Origin: a virus
Reading direction: 5' to 3' (one strand)
DNA: 38,841 nucleotides
Virus record (IMG/VR): IMGVR_UViG_3300010885_007370
Location: 1-38,841 of that record
Shown: positions 31,343 to 38,436 of the stretch, one piece after another
How the letters are laid out: every line of letters begins with the position of its first letter
Numbering within the stretch: position 1 is the stretch's first letter
The notes under the pieces: generated by a model
Told to the model about the DNA's origin: nothing
What the model saw: only the letters and a program-made list of their open reading frames with translations
Databases searched by the model: none
Translations under genes and position numbers: made by a program

Positions 31343-31719
31343 TAGACGGCCCTCTCAACTTTGCGAGGATCAGCTACAGTAGCTTCAACCACATCATCAT
31401 TAACAAGGCGGAATTCTTGGTCCTGACCAACGATCTTCAATCGTGTGCCAGCGTAAGAGCGGATGACCACATGATCACCAATCTTGCACCAAGCCCCATT
31501 GGGAAACTTGTCCTTATCGCTGTAGGCATCGGGGCCAGCAGCAATCACGGTTCCAATAATTGAAGCCGTATGTTCTCGTTTACCAGTGTCTCCGGGAATA
31601 AAAATGTTCCCGATCTTCTGAATTTCCTCTGGCATTGCAATTAGCAACTTGTATCCAGTAGGCTTAAACAGTTCTAGCGCATCGGCTGTAGCAGCCGTAA
31701 CAGAAGTAGTGTCGTACAT
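31342..31719 (-). CDS. GroES-like co-chaperonin (125 aa)
   Basis: Core Cpn10 landmarks are present: GTVIAAGPDAY (about 56-66), CKIGDHVVIRSYAGTRLKI (about 78-96) and FRLVNDDVVEATV (about 103-115). The mobile-loop region is EEIQKIGNIFIPGDTGK (31-47), with GNIFIP in place of the usual GGI(V/F)LP. At 125 residues it is longer than bacterial GroES (about 97), with extra residues at both ends. Phage versions such as T4 gp31 replace or modify host GroES so that GroEL can fold the capsid protein. It sits just before scaffold and capsid genes, which supports that role. Confidence 0.85.
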   Translation of the reverse strand: MYDTTSVTAATADALELFKPTGYKLLIAMPEEIQKIGNIFIPGDTGKREHTASIIGTVIAAGPDAYSDKDKFPNGAWCKIGDHVVIRSYAGTRLKIVGQDQEFRLVNDDVVEATVADPRKVERAV

Positions 31720-31764
31720 ACTTAGTCCTAAGCAGGGGAACCGCCCTGTGCGGAAAGCAGCGTT

Positions 31765-31959
31765 TTAGTCGCTGTATTCTGAGCTAGACATTCGTTCCTG
31801 AAGGTCTAGTAATTCTCGCTCGGCCAAGGCCAAGCCGGAAATTTGTCCAACTAATTCTTTGTAGTGAGGGAAGTCAATCGCCCCGCCACCAGCAATATCG
31901 TCAGCAATGTTGTTCATAGCTTCGCGCAATTTCTTGCGTAGTAAATCAAGTTCGGTCAA
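31765..31959 (-). CDS. Small helical phage protein after portal (64 aa, TTG start)
   Basis: The frame begins with TTG directly after the portal stop codon; no in-frame ATG gives a sensible start, and GAGAG/GAAG lies a few bases upstream. The 64-residue product is helical and charged. It has IDFPHYKELVGQISGLALAE, a pattern I recall from short proteins encoded just after portal genes in uncultured phages. Function is unknown. The unusual start codon and immediate junction suggest translation by reinitiation after the portal. Confidence 0.65.
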   Translation of the reverse strand: MTELDLLRKKLREAMNNIADDIAGGGAIDFPHYKELVGQISGLALAERELLDLQERMSSSEYSD

Positions 31960-34623
31960 TTAGTCTTCACTCTCTGAATGAGCAATTTTAACTTCTTGCA
32001 ACGGCATCTTACCAGCTAAGTCCATTGCCTTTGAAGAGAGCTTAATCATTCTTTCTTTTTCGGCCTGTTGATCATCATGAGCAAGGTCGGCTTTCTTCTT
32101 TGCGCCATCAAGCATCATGCGATTTACCTCTAGGGTAGCACGGTCAACTGACTGCCCATGCTGGGATGCAATATTCATTAATTGAATTTTTGCATTCTGG
32201 TCGGCAATGGATGTATCAAGAATAATCTGGGCAGCAGCTTCGCCTCGCTGAGCAGCTATGCGCTCATTAGATTGGGCCTTCTGCGACATGATCTGGGCCA
32301 TTTGAATCTTGGCGCTCTGGTCAGACTTATGTGCATCAAGAACAATCTTGGCCGCAGCCTCACCCTTCTTGGCCTCAATAGCTGCTTCCTTAATATCAAG
32401 CTCACGCTGCTGAAGCTGAATGATTGGGTCCTTAGCGGCCTCTTCAGCTTTGTCAGACGCAACCTTGTTCTTGCTTTGTTCCAGCACCTGAGCGGCAGCA
32501 GTGGCCACAAGGGAAGACAAGTGATTCTCAACATCAGGCGGCAATTGCTCACCCAAGGGCGGCAACTGAACACCAAGCTGCTTCTCAATATCGTTGCGAT
32601 ACTTAAAGGCCATATGCTCAGCAATGTGAGCCATCATAGCACCCTGTGCCTGAGCGGCCTGTGGCGTTTGGCTAATGAACTGCTTAATGGCAGGGTCATT
32701 GACCATCGACATATGGACTTGGATATGTGCCTCATGATCCTGCTCTTGGAATGCCTTAGCGGCGCTTCCTTTTAGCAGGTTCATATTTTCTGTGATTGGG
32801 TCGGCCATCTTAACTTGGCTTGGGTCTGGGATAAGAGCCTGAGCATCTTTAATCCCCAACACATTAAGCATGTCTAGGTTCAAGCGCCGCATGTCGTAGA
32901 TTTGTGGGTTCTGCGAGGCAAGCTGAATTACGGCTTGGTACTGGACAACTCTCTGCGACATTGTAGTTGCACCGGGGTCAGAAACCGGAACAATATTAAC
33001 AGAACTAAAATCTTGTGTGCGGTTAGCATCAGGGGCAGAGTTATAGACATATTGTGGCCCCATGAAGTTTTTGACCACATCACCAATCAGGCGTAGTTCC
33101 TGTTGGAGCGAGGAGTGGCAACGAGCTTGGATTGCGCTCATAACCTTCATGGCCCGCTCCATAAGAGCAAGCGTGGTTCCCACGGGCGCTTCTTGCTTCA
33201 TGTCACCGACATTCATGTCAGCGATAGAACCTACGCGCCGCGCTTCATCCACAAGATTACCGAGCAATTGATACAACACATTGCTAGGTTCCTTATAAGG
33301 AAGGAACGTAATGTTCTTTGCAATGTCACCGCCCATCACATCAACGTCTCGGAATTCACCCGGACGGATTGGGGAGTCATCACCCTTGATACGCAAACCA
33401 CGCGACTTAAGGCCGCCCGGCAGGTTGGACAGTGTACCAGCGTCAACTAGCTGGCGCAGAATGCCAGTACCGGACTTAGCTAAGCCACCAATAATATGGA
33501 TAAGGCCAAAGCCGTAGAAGCCTAGGCCCGGAACATACTTGTAATGAACGAAATAATTTTTCTTCTTATAATTTTTATCGCCCTCAGTCCAGTTACGATA
33601 AATTGCAAGAACCTTGCCGGACTCGCGCTCAACATGGATAATATATGGGAGAGCGATTTCGATCTCCTCATCACCTTGAGAATTGCCACTAACATCAATG
33701 TCGTAATCAACGTGGAACTCTAGGATGGAGTAACGATCAGGATTCGAGGTCTGAGGATTAATGCCCGTAAGGTCATTCTCCTTCTTGCGGATTCTATCTA
33801 CAGTTGTGTTTACTGGATCAAGGTCAATGGCGCGATAGAACTTGGAAACCTGTCGGCGCTTAAACTCATTGACTGAGATGTTGTCAATATATGTGACGCG
33901 GCTACAGGTTCGTAGGCTAGTCTCGCCGCTGCTTACGACCAAATCTTCTGCTGGTACGAATTTGGCGCAGGGCAGATTCGTGGCAGGATCATAATACACT
34001 TTGCGGAAAGCAGAGCCAGCAATAGCAAGGCGGAAGAGAAGTGCTTCAGTTTCATCGCGGTAGTCCTCCATCTGGTCTACAAGGATATAGTTAAGTTCAT
34101 TCTTAACACGATCTGCCTGATTCATAAGCTCAGGGGTCTCGTCACCCATGATCTTGGTCTTGGCTGGGCCATTAGGTGGAAATAGTTCCATCATGGTCTG
34201 GGCTTGGAATCTTACCACCGCTTCCATCAGCACGGGGTGATAAACGCCGCAAGCTCCGGGCCATGGCTTAGTGCGGTCTTCAATCTTAACGCCTAGTAGA
34301 TCAAGGCCCTTCTTATATGTTTCTTCCCAAGCCTTGCGGGAATTAAGGTCTTCCTCAAACAAATCTAGAAGATCATTGCCGATGGACTGCAAATCGCTGT
34401 CATCCATGAAGTCAGCAAGATTGTCAGTGAAGGCATTTGTTTCTGGCTCGTCGTCGTCTGGGGTAAAATTAATTGTTAGAGAGCCATCCTCGTTTTCTTC
34501 AAACGTGGGTTCGCCAAGATCACCAATATCCTCCGGTAGCTCAAGCGTATCAACTGACAGGTCAGTTGCTGCGGCCAGCTTTGGAAGATCGAATGGCAAA
34601 CCATCCATTGGCTTATCTATCAT
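31960..34623 (-). CDS. Portal protein (887 aa), podovirus/P22-type
   Basis: After an acidic N-terminal region (about 1-95) comes WEETYKKGLDLLGVK, then WPGACGVYHPVLMEAVVRFQ and MELFPPNGPAKTKIMG. These match large podovirus portals that dock terminase and form the DNA channel. The middle has YVPGLGFYGFGLIHIIGG and FLPYKEPS. The C-terminal 250 residues are helical. They include a 40-residue tandem repeat (about 752-791 and 792-831) and end acidic. GGAG precedes the ATG. The gene directly follows terL, the usual order. The long helical C-terminus may form an extended barrel, an inference from P22. Confidence 0.9.
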   Translation of the reverse strand: MIDKPMDGLPFDLPKLAAATDLSVDTLELPEDIGDLGEPTFEENEDGSLTINFTPDDDEPETNAFTDNLADFMDDSDLQSIGNDLLDLFEEDLNSRKAWEETYKKGLDLLGVKIEDRTKPWPGACGVYHPVLMEAVVRFQAQTMMELFPPNGPAKTKIMGDETPELMNQADRVKNELNYILVDQMEDYRDETEALLFRLAIAGSAFRKVYYDPATNLPCAKFVPAEDLVVSSGETSLRTCSRVTYIDNISVNEFKRRQVSKFYRAIDLDPVNTTVDRIRKKENDLTGINPQTSNPDRYSILEFHVDYDIDVSGNSQGDEEIEIALPYIIHVERESGKVLAIYRNWTEGDKNYKKKNYFVHYKYVPGLGFYGFGLIHIIGGLAKSGTGILRQLVDAGTLSNLPGGLKSRGLRIKGDDSPIRPGEFRDVDVMGGDIAKNITFLPYKEPSNVLYQLLGNLVDEARRVGSIADMNVGDMKQEAPVGTTLALMERAMKVMSAIQARCHSSLQQELRLIGDVVKNFMGPQYVYNSAPDANRTQDFSSVNIVPVSDPGATTMSQRVVQYQAVIQLASQNPQIYDMRRLNLDMLNVLGIKDAQALIPDPSQVKMADPITENMNLLKGSAAKAFQEQDHEAHIQVHMSMVNDPAIKQFISQTPQAAQAQGAMMAHIAEHMAFKYRNDIEKQLGVQLPPLGEQLPPDVENHLSSLVATAAAQVLEQSKNKVASDKAEEAAKDPIIQLQQRELDIKEAAIEAKKGEAAAKIVLDAHKSDQSAKIQMAQIMSQKAQSNERIAAQRGEAAAQIILDTSIADQNAKIQLMNIASQHGQSVDRATLEVNRMMLDGAKKKADLAHDDQQAEKERMIKLSSKAMDLAGKMPLQEVKIAHSESED
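32131..32370 (-). repeat. Two-copy 40-residue repeat within the portal C-terminus
   Basis: Residues 752-791 and 792-831 of the portal align with 20 identities in 40 by direct count (for example GEAAAKIVLD versus GEAAAQIILD, and KIQMAQIMSQ versus KIQLMNIASQ). Both are Ala/Gln-rich amphipathic helices. The repeat probably lengthens a coiled-coil or barrel region of the portal. Confidence 0.75.
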
Positions 34624-34637
34624 AGTGTCTCCAATAA

Positions 34638-36173
34638 TTAATAATAATCAGCTTCCTTTGCAAAGTCGGCTTCATCTTCCAAGTCAACTTCATCAGACTC
34701 CAGCGTGATAAAGTTGCCTCTACGAAATCTCGATAGGGCCATGGCAATAGTATCTACAATGTCATCATTCTGTCCCATGGGGAAAGTCTGAGCTTCATCC
34801 AATACTATTGAGGTCCATTCCTTATTTAGTATCCACACAACACCAGAAGCAAAAATATCAGTGACAGCGTTTACTCGCGCCACCTTATCTCCATCTCCAC
34901 GAGTAGGCGTGTAGTCTTCAACATAAAGCCCCATGCGCCTGAATTCGGTAATGAGGGCTTCACCCGCACTCTTTTGCTCAATTACACATGAGTCAGGCTC
35001 CCACTCTTTATACAGTGCTAGAGCTTGTTTCTTTAAGTCTGGAAATTCAAGTTTATCCCGCCAGCAATCTAGCAGGATTATATTAGAACACCCTTGTTCT
35101 TCATTGTGAAACACTCCCCAAGTCGTGCAAACGCTGTAGTTTGACCGCTGTGTGGTGCGCGAGGCCGTATCCCATGCTTGAATAATAAAGTCACAGCGTG
35201 GCAGCGCCCGTTTCTCCCAGAACTTCCACCAATGAGACTTGATTAGTGCGCCTTCTTCCGAGGTTGGGTCTTGCATGTACTGGGCATTCCAGCGCCATAG
35301 GGAACCAGTAGCCACAATAGCGCGTTTAGTGGCTTGAAGTTCCTCAACGGGCCAATATTCCGGCCAGTATGACTCCTCATCCCCAATAAGAGCGGGAATC
35401 TTGATCTCTTTCCACTTATCTGCGCCACGATCCTTGGCATCCGCCAGCAATTGGCCGATAAGGTCGATCTTTGACCACCGTGTGGCGATAATTGCCACTG
35501 CTGCACCGGGCTGAAGGCGCTGTCGTGGGCCAGTTAAGTACCATTCATAGGCTTTATTGAATACATTGGGATCATAAATGCCAGCCACGGCCTCTTGTTC
35601 GTCATGTGGGTCGTCAATCAAGCATAGATCAGCACCGAAACCAGCAATACCAGCACCAACACCAGCAGCTAAGTACGATCCACCCTTGTTTGTACCCCAG
35701 CGGCCAGCCGCTTTGTTGTCAGATTTGAGCGTTACGCCGTCAAATACTTCTAAAAACTTAGGATCGCTGAATAATTCGCGGACTTGACGGCCAAATCCTA
35801 CGGCCAATTCACTTTTGTGGCTGGCTTGCATGATCTTTTTCTCAGGAAACTTACCCAAGTACCATGCCGGGAAGTAAACCGAGGTGAGCATAGACTTACC
35901 AGAGCGCGGGGGAAGCGAGATTGTGACGCGCTTGGCTGAGCCATCGGCAATTTTCTGGAACTCATTGGCCATGAGGATGTGATGAGGGCCACAAATAAAA
36001 CCCGGCCACACATATTTAATGAAATCAAGGAAATTATCCCTGCAATTTTGCAAGGTTCTTTGATGGATAGCTTCCTCTACCAGTGTGGCAATGGCGTCCT
36101 GCTCTTCCTGCGGAAGGGTGGCTAGGTTTGCCAGTGCGGCTGTGAGTTCTGCATCGGATAATGAATCAAACAT
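34638..36173 (-). CDS. terL: Terminase large subunit (511 aa)
   Basis: All motor and nuclease landmarks are visible. They are Walker A PPRSGKS (about 88-94), Walker B CLIDD (184-188), coupling motif TRWSK (231-235), and nuclease acids D335 (AWDTA), E399 (VIEQKSAGE) and D470/D471 (GQNDDIVDT). The enzyme packages DNA into the procapsid and cuts the concatemer. ATG 36173 (MFDSLSD) is chosen over an in-frame ATG 60 bases upstream, which lies on the far side of a terminator-like hairpin. No strong Shine-Dalgarno precedes it. It lies just before the portal gene. Confidence 0.95.
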   Translation of the reverse strand: MFDSLSDAELTAALANLATLPQEEQDAIATLVEEAIHQRTLQNCRDNFLDFIKYVWPGFICGPHHILMANEFQKIADGSAKRVTISLPPRSGKSMLTSVYFPAWYLGKFPEKKIMQASHKSELAVGFGRQVRELFSDPKFLEVFDGVTLKSDNKAAGRWGTNKGGSYLAAGVGAGIAGFGADLCLIDDPHDEQEAVAGIYDPNVFNKAYEWYLTGPRQRLQPGAAVAIIATRWSKIDLIGQLLADAKDRGADKWKEIKIPALIGDEESYWPEYWPVEELQATKRAIVATGSLWRWNAQYMQDPTSEEGALIKSHWWKFWEKRALPRCDFIIQAWDTASRTTQRSNYSVCTTWGVFHNEEQGCSNIILLDCWRDKLEFPDLKKQALALYKEWEPDSCVIEQKSAGEALITEFRRMGLYVEDYTPTRGDGDKVARVNAVTDIFASGVVWILNKEWTSIVLDEAQTFPMGQNDDIVDTIAMALSRFRRGNFITLESDEVDLEDEADFAKEADYY

Positions 36174-36180
36174 AATGACC

Positions 36181-36217
36181 ACAAAATAACCCCCACCCAG
36201 ATAATTCCAGATGGGGG
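36181..36217 (-). terminator. Terminator-like hairpin directly before terL
   Basis: On the minus strand CCCCCATCTGG and CTGGGTGGGGG (36190-36217) form an 11-bp stem that includes wobble pairs, around a 6-base loop, followed by TTATTTT. The hairpin ends only about 15 bases before the terL ATG, so it would reduce transcripts entering terL from upstream. The motif GTTATTTTGTGG flanks it on both sides. It may alternatively control terL translation. Confidence 0.65.
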
Positions 36218-36253
36218 CTATATATTGCCACAAAATAACTTAGTGGTGAAAAA

Positions 36254-36577
36254 TTACTCTTCCAAATCCACAGTGTCATGATCCAAGAGAAGCATCTTGC
36301 ACCTGACTAAAGAATTAATCAGCTTACTAATATCTGGCTCATCTAACCCCACATAAACACCAACCTGATCGCCACTCCATAATCTGAGGGAGACACGGTT
36401 GTATTTATCGTCAGGAAAAAAGCACATGCCGATAGTATGAGAATTGGAAGACTCAAGCGCGGAAACATCCACTTTAGTTTTGGCGGGGAAAGCTTCCACA
36501 ACATTTTTCTTGGTCCTCACTATCTTCGCTATTTCCTGAGACATATCTACCTTGGGGTATTTCTGCTTTCGGGTCAT
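36254..36577 (-). CDS. Hypothetical protein (107 aa)
   Basis: Two starts are possible: ATG 36589 (inside a long hairpin) and ATG 36577 (immediately after it). The latter gives MTRKQKYPKVD and is entered here. The protein has a basic start, a small alpha/beta-looking core (NSHTIGMCFFPDDKYNRVSL, QVGVYVGLDEPD) and an acidic end. It has only isolated cysteines and no membrane segment. I do not recognise it. It lies between the 171-aa gene and terL, separated from terL by a terminator-like hairpin. Confidence 0.65.
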   Translation of the reverse strand: MTRKQKYPKVDMSQEIAKIVRTKKNVVEAFPAKTKVDVSALESSNSHTIGMCFFPDDKYNRVSLRLWSGDQVGVYVGLDEPDISKLINSLVRCKMLLLDHDTVDLEE

Positions 36578-36615
36578 GGCCTCACACATAAATAAAACTA
36601 TTTATACATGAGGCC
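36578..36615. repeat. Long stem-loop between small genes, overlapping a possible start codon
   Basis: GGCCTCA (36578-36584) and TGAGGCC (36609-36615) pair, as do ATAAATA (36588-36594) and TATTTAT (36599-36605). In RNA the three bases between them can form wobble pairs, giving a stem of about 17 bp with a 4-base loop. One possible ATG of the 111/107-aa gene lies inside the stem and another directly after it. There is no T-run, so it is not a normal terminator. RNase III-type processing or translational control are candidates. Confidence 0.7.
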
Positions 36616-36630
36616 AGCCATTCCTATAAC

Positions 36631-37146
36631 CTAGTACCAGAGAGAATCAAAGTACTTAGCAAAGAGCCTACGGCCATTGAGGATGCGCTTGCGGGCCTTG
36701 TCATAGCCCTCCTTATCAAACTTAGCGCGAACCAACTTGCCCTCAACCGAGATTTCATTCTCCTCAGACATATTCTTAAAGAAACCCTCATCCCATGAAT
36801 CATCCACGCTTGTATTAAAAGCCCAGATCATTTCATCAACAGCCCACTTCCAGCCAGCCTCAACCTTGGCATCTTGCTCTGCATTAAATACCCTAAGATG
36901 GCCATCTTCTGCTTCTTCGAGGTGAAGCTCTTCTGGCAGGTCTTCATTGTCCACAATACCAAAATACCTAACCTTATCCCTATAGGCCTTAAGGCATTCA
37001 AGGATCACAAGCCCAAGCGAGGAGTCAAGGCTCCATAGATCGGCCTTAGTGATCTTCACTTCCTTCCTTGCTGGAAGCAACCAAGAGAGCTTCAGCCTAG
37101 AAAGCGTGTAGCTAAGCTCATTGGGGTAAGTAATATTAACCTTCAT
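36631..37146 (-). CDS. Conserved phage hypothetical protein (171 aa)
   Basis: The central WKWAVDEMIWAFN (around residues 99-111) and the C-terminal RRLFAKYFDSLWY match a pattern common in uncharacterised phage proteins (W...L.EMI(W/F)(A/S)F, with an ending like GL.LF.KYF..LW). The N-terminal half is charged and helical. The start is preceded by a good AGGAGAAGAAG. No catalytic motif or membrane segment is seen. It lies in a group of small genes between terS and terL; function unknown. Confidence 0.75.
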   Translation of the reverse strand: MKVNITYPNELSYTLSRLKLSWLLPARKEVKITKADLWSLDSSLGLVILECLKAYRDKVRYFGIVDNEDLPEELHLEEAEDGHLRVFNAEQDAKVEAGWKWAVDEMIWAFNTSVDDSWDEGFFKNMSEENEISVEGKLVRAKFDKEGYDKARKRILNGRRLFAKYFDSLWY

Positions 37147-37155
37147 CTTCTTCTC

Positions 37156-37416
37156 CTAATCGATCTGTCGGGTTGACGGACCATTCAACATTTTTGTGTG
37201 AGCAGTACCAAAGGCAAAAGCCACATGGGCAAACTCACTGTTCTTTCCACCACCGAATGTACGAGACGTTCCATCTTCATGCAAAAAGCATACGGCGACA
37301 GTGGAAATTGGGCCATAGTCCCCTGCATCCATTTCATCCGCTATGAGGCGGAGCATGGTGGCCGGGTCCTTATATGGTGGCGGTGCAATATCTACAAGGC
37401 GAATATTAGTCATCAT
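37156..37416 (-). CDS. Small hypothetical protein (86 aa)
   Basis: The 86-residue protein has PATMLRLIADEMDAGDYGPI followed by STVAVCFLHEDGTSRTFGGG. This helix-then-strand pattern is shared with other small phage proteins (ML..IAD.I..GE...). The start overlaps the end of the 256-aa gene and has GAGGGAAG just before it; two adjacent ATGs are possible. No catalytic residues are clear. Its role is unknown. Confidence 0.65.
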   Translation of the reverse strand: MMTNIRLVDIAPPPYKDPATMLRLIADEMDAGDYGPISTVAVCFLHEDGTSRTFGGGKNSEFAHVAFAFGTAHTKMLNGPSTRQID

Positions 37417-38176
37417 CTTCCCTCATGGATTCTACAGTAAACATTTTAATCATTTGCCGAAAAGCGGATACTGGCATGACCACCCTCTGGTGGTATGACC
37501 TAGGATCACCAAGCTCATCTCCTGTTATAAAGGATACAGTTACATTAGAACCCTCTATAACAACACTCACTACATCTCTAGCATCCATGGTAGCCACATG
37601 ACCCCAGTTATTAGTGGAGACCAAACCTCCATATTGATTGACAGCTTGAGGATGTTGCTGCTGACTAGCCATAGCGGCATGGGCGCGAGCGGCACTTTGC
37701 ATAGAGGCTTGTGCATATGCATTCTGCATACCAGCCATACCAAAGCCATGCCCTGCGTTCTGAGCAGTCTGTGCATTATATGGAGGCATTACATTGATAG
37801 CCGCTTTAACCGCCATATTATCAGTGTAATCATCCTTGCTCACTGTGACCCCGTTCTTATCATAATACTTATCAAGAGCGGGATGATATTTTGCACTGGC
37901 ATAATCAAATGACTTAAGAGATGTACCTATTGCTCCACCAGCCTTTAATCCCAAGTTCTCATCCTTTCGGTTCATCATCCTGCCCCATAATTCCACGACA
38001 GCTCTCCCTAAGGCTCTAAGAGCCTTATTAATAGGATTGGGCATATGTGTCAAGCGCACTCCCTTAAGGCCACCAGCGACTCTCCTAGAGAGTTTATCAT
38101 ATGGGTGAGCCTTCAGTTGTATGTGATGTGGCTTGAAGTCATATGGATAGTCTAGGTTGTATAAATTCAGAGGCAT
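37406..38176 (-). CDS. Hypothetical protein (256 aa)
   Basis: The product has a charged front with PYDFKPH and later HPYDKL, a middle around residues 135-185 rich in Ala/Gln/Met (NAYAQASMQSAARAHAAMAS), and an ordered-looking end (VVSVVIEGSNVTVSFITGD). I recognise no family. The first ATG (38176) has no clear Shine-Dalgarno; an internal ATG (38044) lies about 14 bases after AAGGGAG. It is the first gene after the G-rich gap, so a promoter may lie just upstream. It could be a virion or packaging accessory protein. Confidence 0.65.
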   Translation of the reverse strand: MPLNLYNLDYPYDFKPHHIQLKAHPYDKLSRRVAGGLKGVRLTHMPNPINKALRALGRAVVELWGRMMNRKDENLGLKAGGAIGTSLKSFDYASAKYHPALDKYYDKNGVTVSKDDYTDNMAVKAAINVMPPYNAQTAQNAGHGFGMAGMQNAYAQASMQSAARAHAAMASQQQHPQAVNQYGGLVSTNNWGHVATMDARDVVSVVIEGSNVTVSFITGDELGDPRSYHQRVVMPVSAFRQMIKMFTVESMREDDD

Positions 38177-38223
38177 GGAAATACCGGGGTTTATACCTAC
38201 GCTGGGTAGACTATGGGGGGCTT

Positions 38224-38268
38224 GCGGTGATTAGGGGGGTTAATCACCGCATGGGGTGCGGTAATTAA
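38224..38268. repeat. Three alternating inverted-repeat arms with 17-bp spacing
   Basis: GCGGTGATTA (38224-38233), TAATCACCGC (38241-38250) and GCGGTAATTA (38258-38267) start exactly 17 bp apart and are separated by 7-bp G-rich spacers. The middle arm pairs perfectly with the first and with one wobble to the third, so two alternative hairpins or a multi-site protein-binding array are possible. Confidence 0.8.
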
Positions 38269-38370
38269 AGGGGGGGGTATAAAAGAAGACACCGGGGTGG
38301 GGGGTTGATTGGGGATTTATATTGGGGTATGGGTCATTTGAGTTGCATCGTATGTATCAGGCGGGCGTCA

Positions 38371-38382
38371 CATGACGTCATG
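38371..38382. repeat. 12-bp perfect palindrome
   Basis: CATGACGTCATG is its own reverse complement and lies in the terS downstream gap, near another palindrome. It may be a regulator-binding site; there is no direct evidence. Confidence 0.5.
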
Positions 38383-38391
38383 ACGGGGGGT

Positions 38392-38405
38392 TACCCTATA
38401 GGGTA
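38392..38405. repeat. 14-bp perfect palindrome
   Basis: TACCCTATAGGGTA is its own reverse complement, about 30 bases after the terS stop codon and next to G-runs. Possible operator or cleavage/packaging site; unproven. Confidence 0.5.
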
Positions 38406-38436
38406 GGGGTTCAAGAGAAAGAACGTACAATGTGCA

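Larger units (their letters stand above)
38177..38436. other. G-rich, repeat-bearing intergenic region between terS and the 256-aa gene
   Basis: No gene is seen in these 260 bases. The plus strand carries about a dozen runs of three or more G and a potential quadruplex (38294-38327). It also holds a 17-bp-spaced set of inverted arms (38224-38268) and perfect palindromes at 38371-38382 and 38392-38405. The minus strand, which is the sense strand of the flanking genes, is correspondingly C-rich. A promoter consensus could not be identified. Possible roles are an operator, packaging or termination site, or a transcription start region. Confidence 0.8.

Noticed and set aside
38177-38436. Sigma70-type promoter in the gap after terS
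   Set aside because: AT-rich hexamer-like sequences such as TATAAA occur, but no -35 lies at the right distance, so no promoter is claimed.
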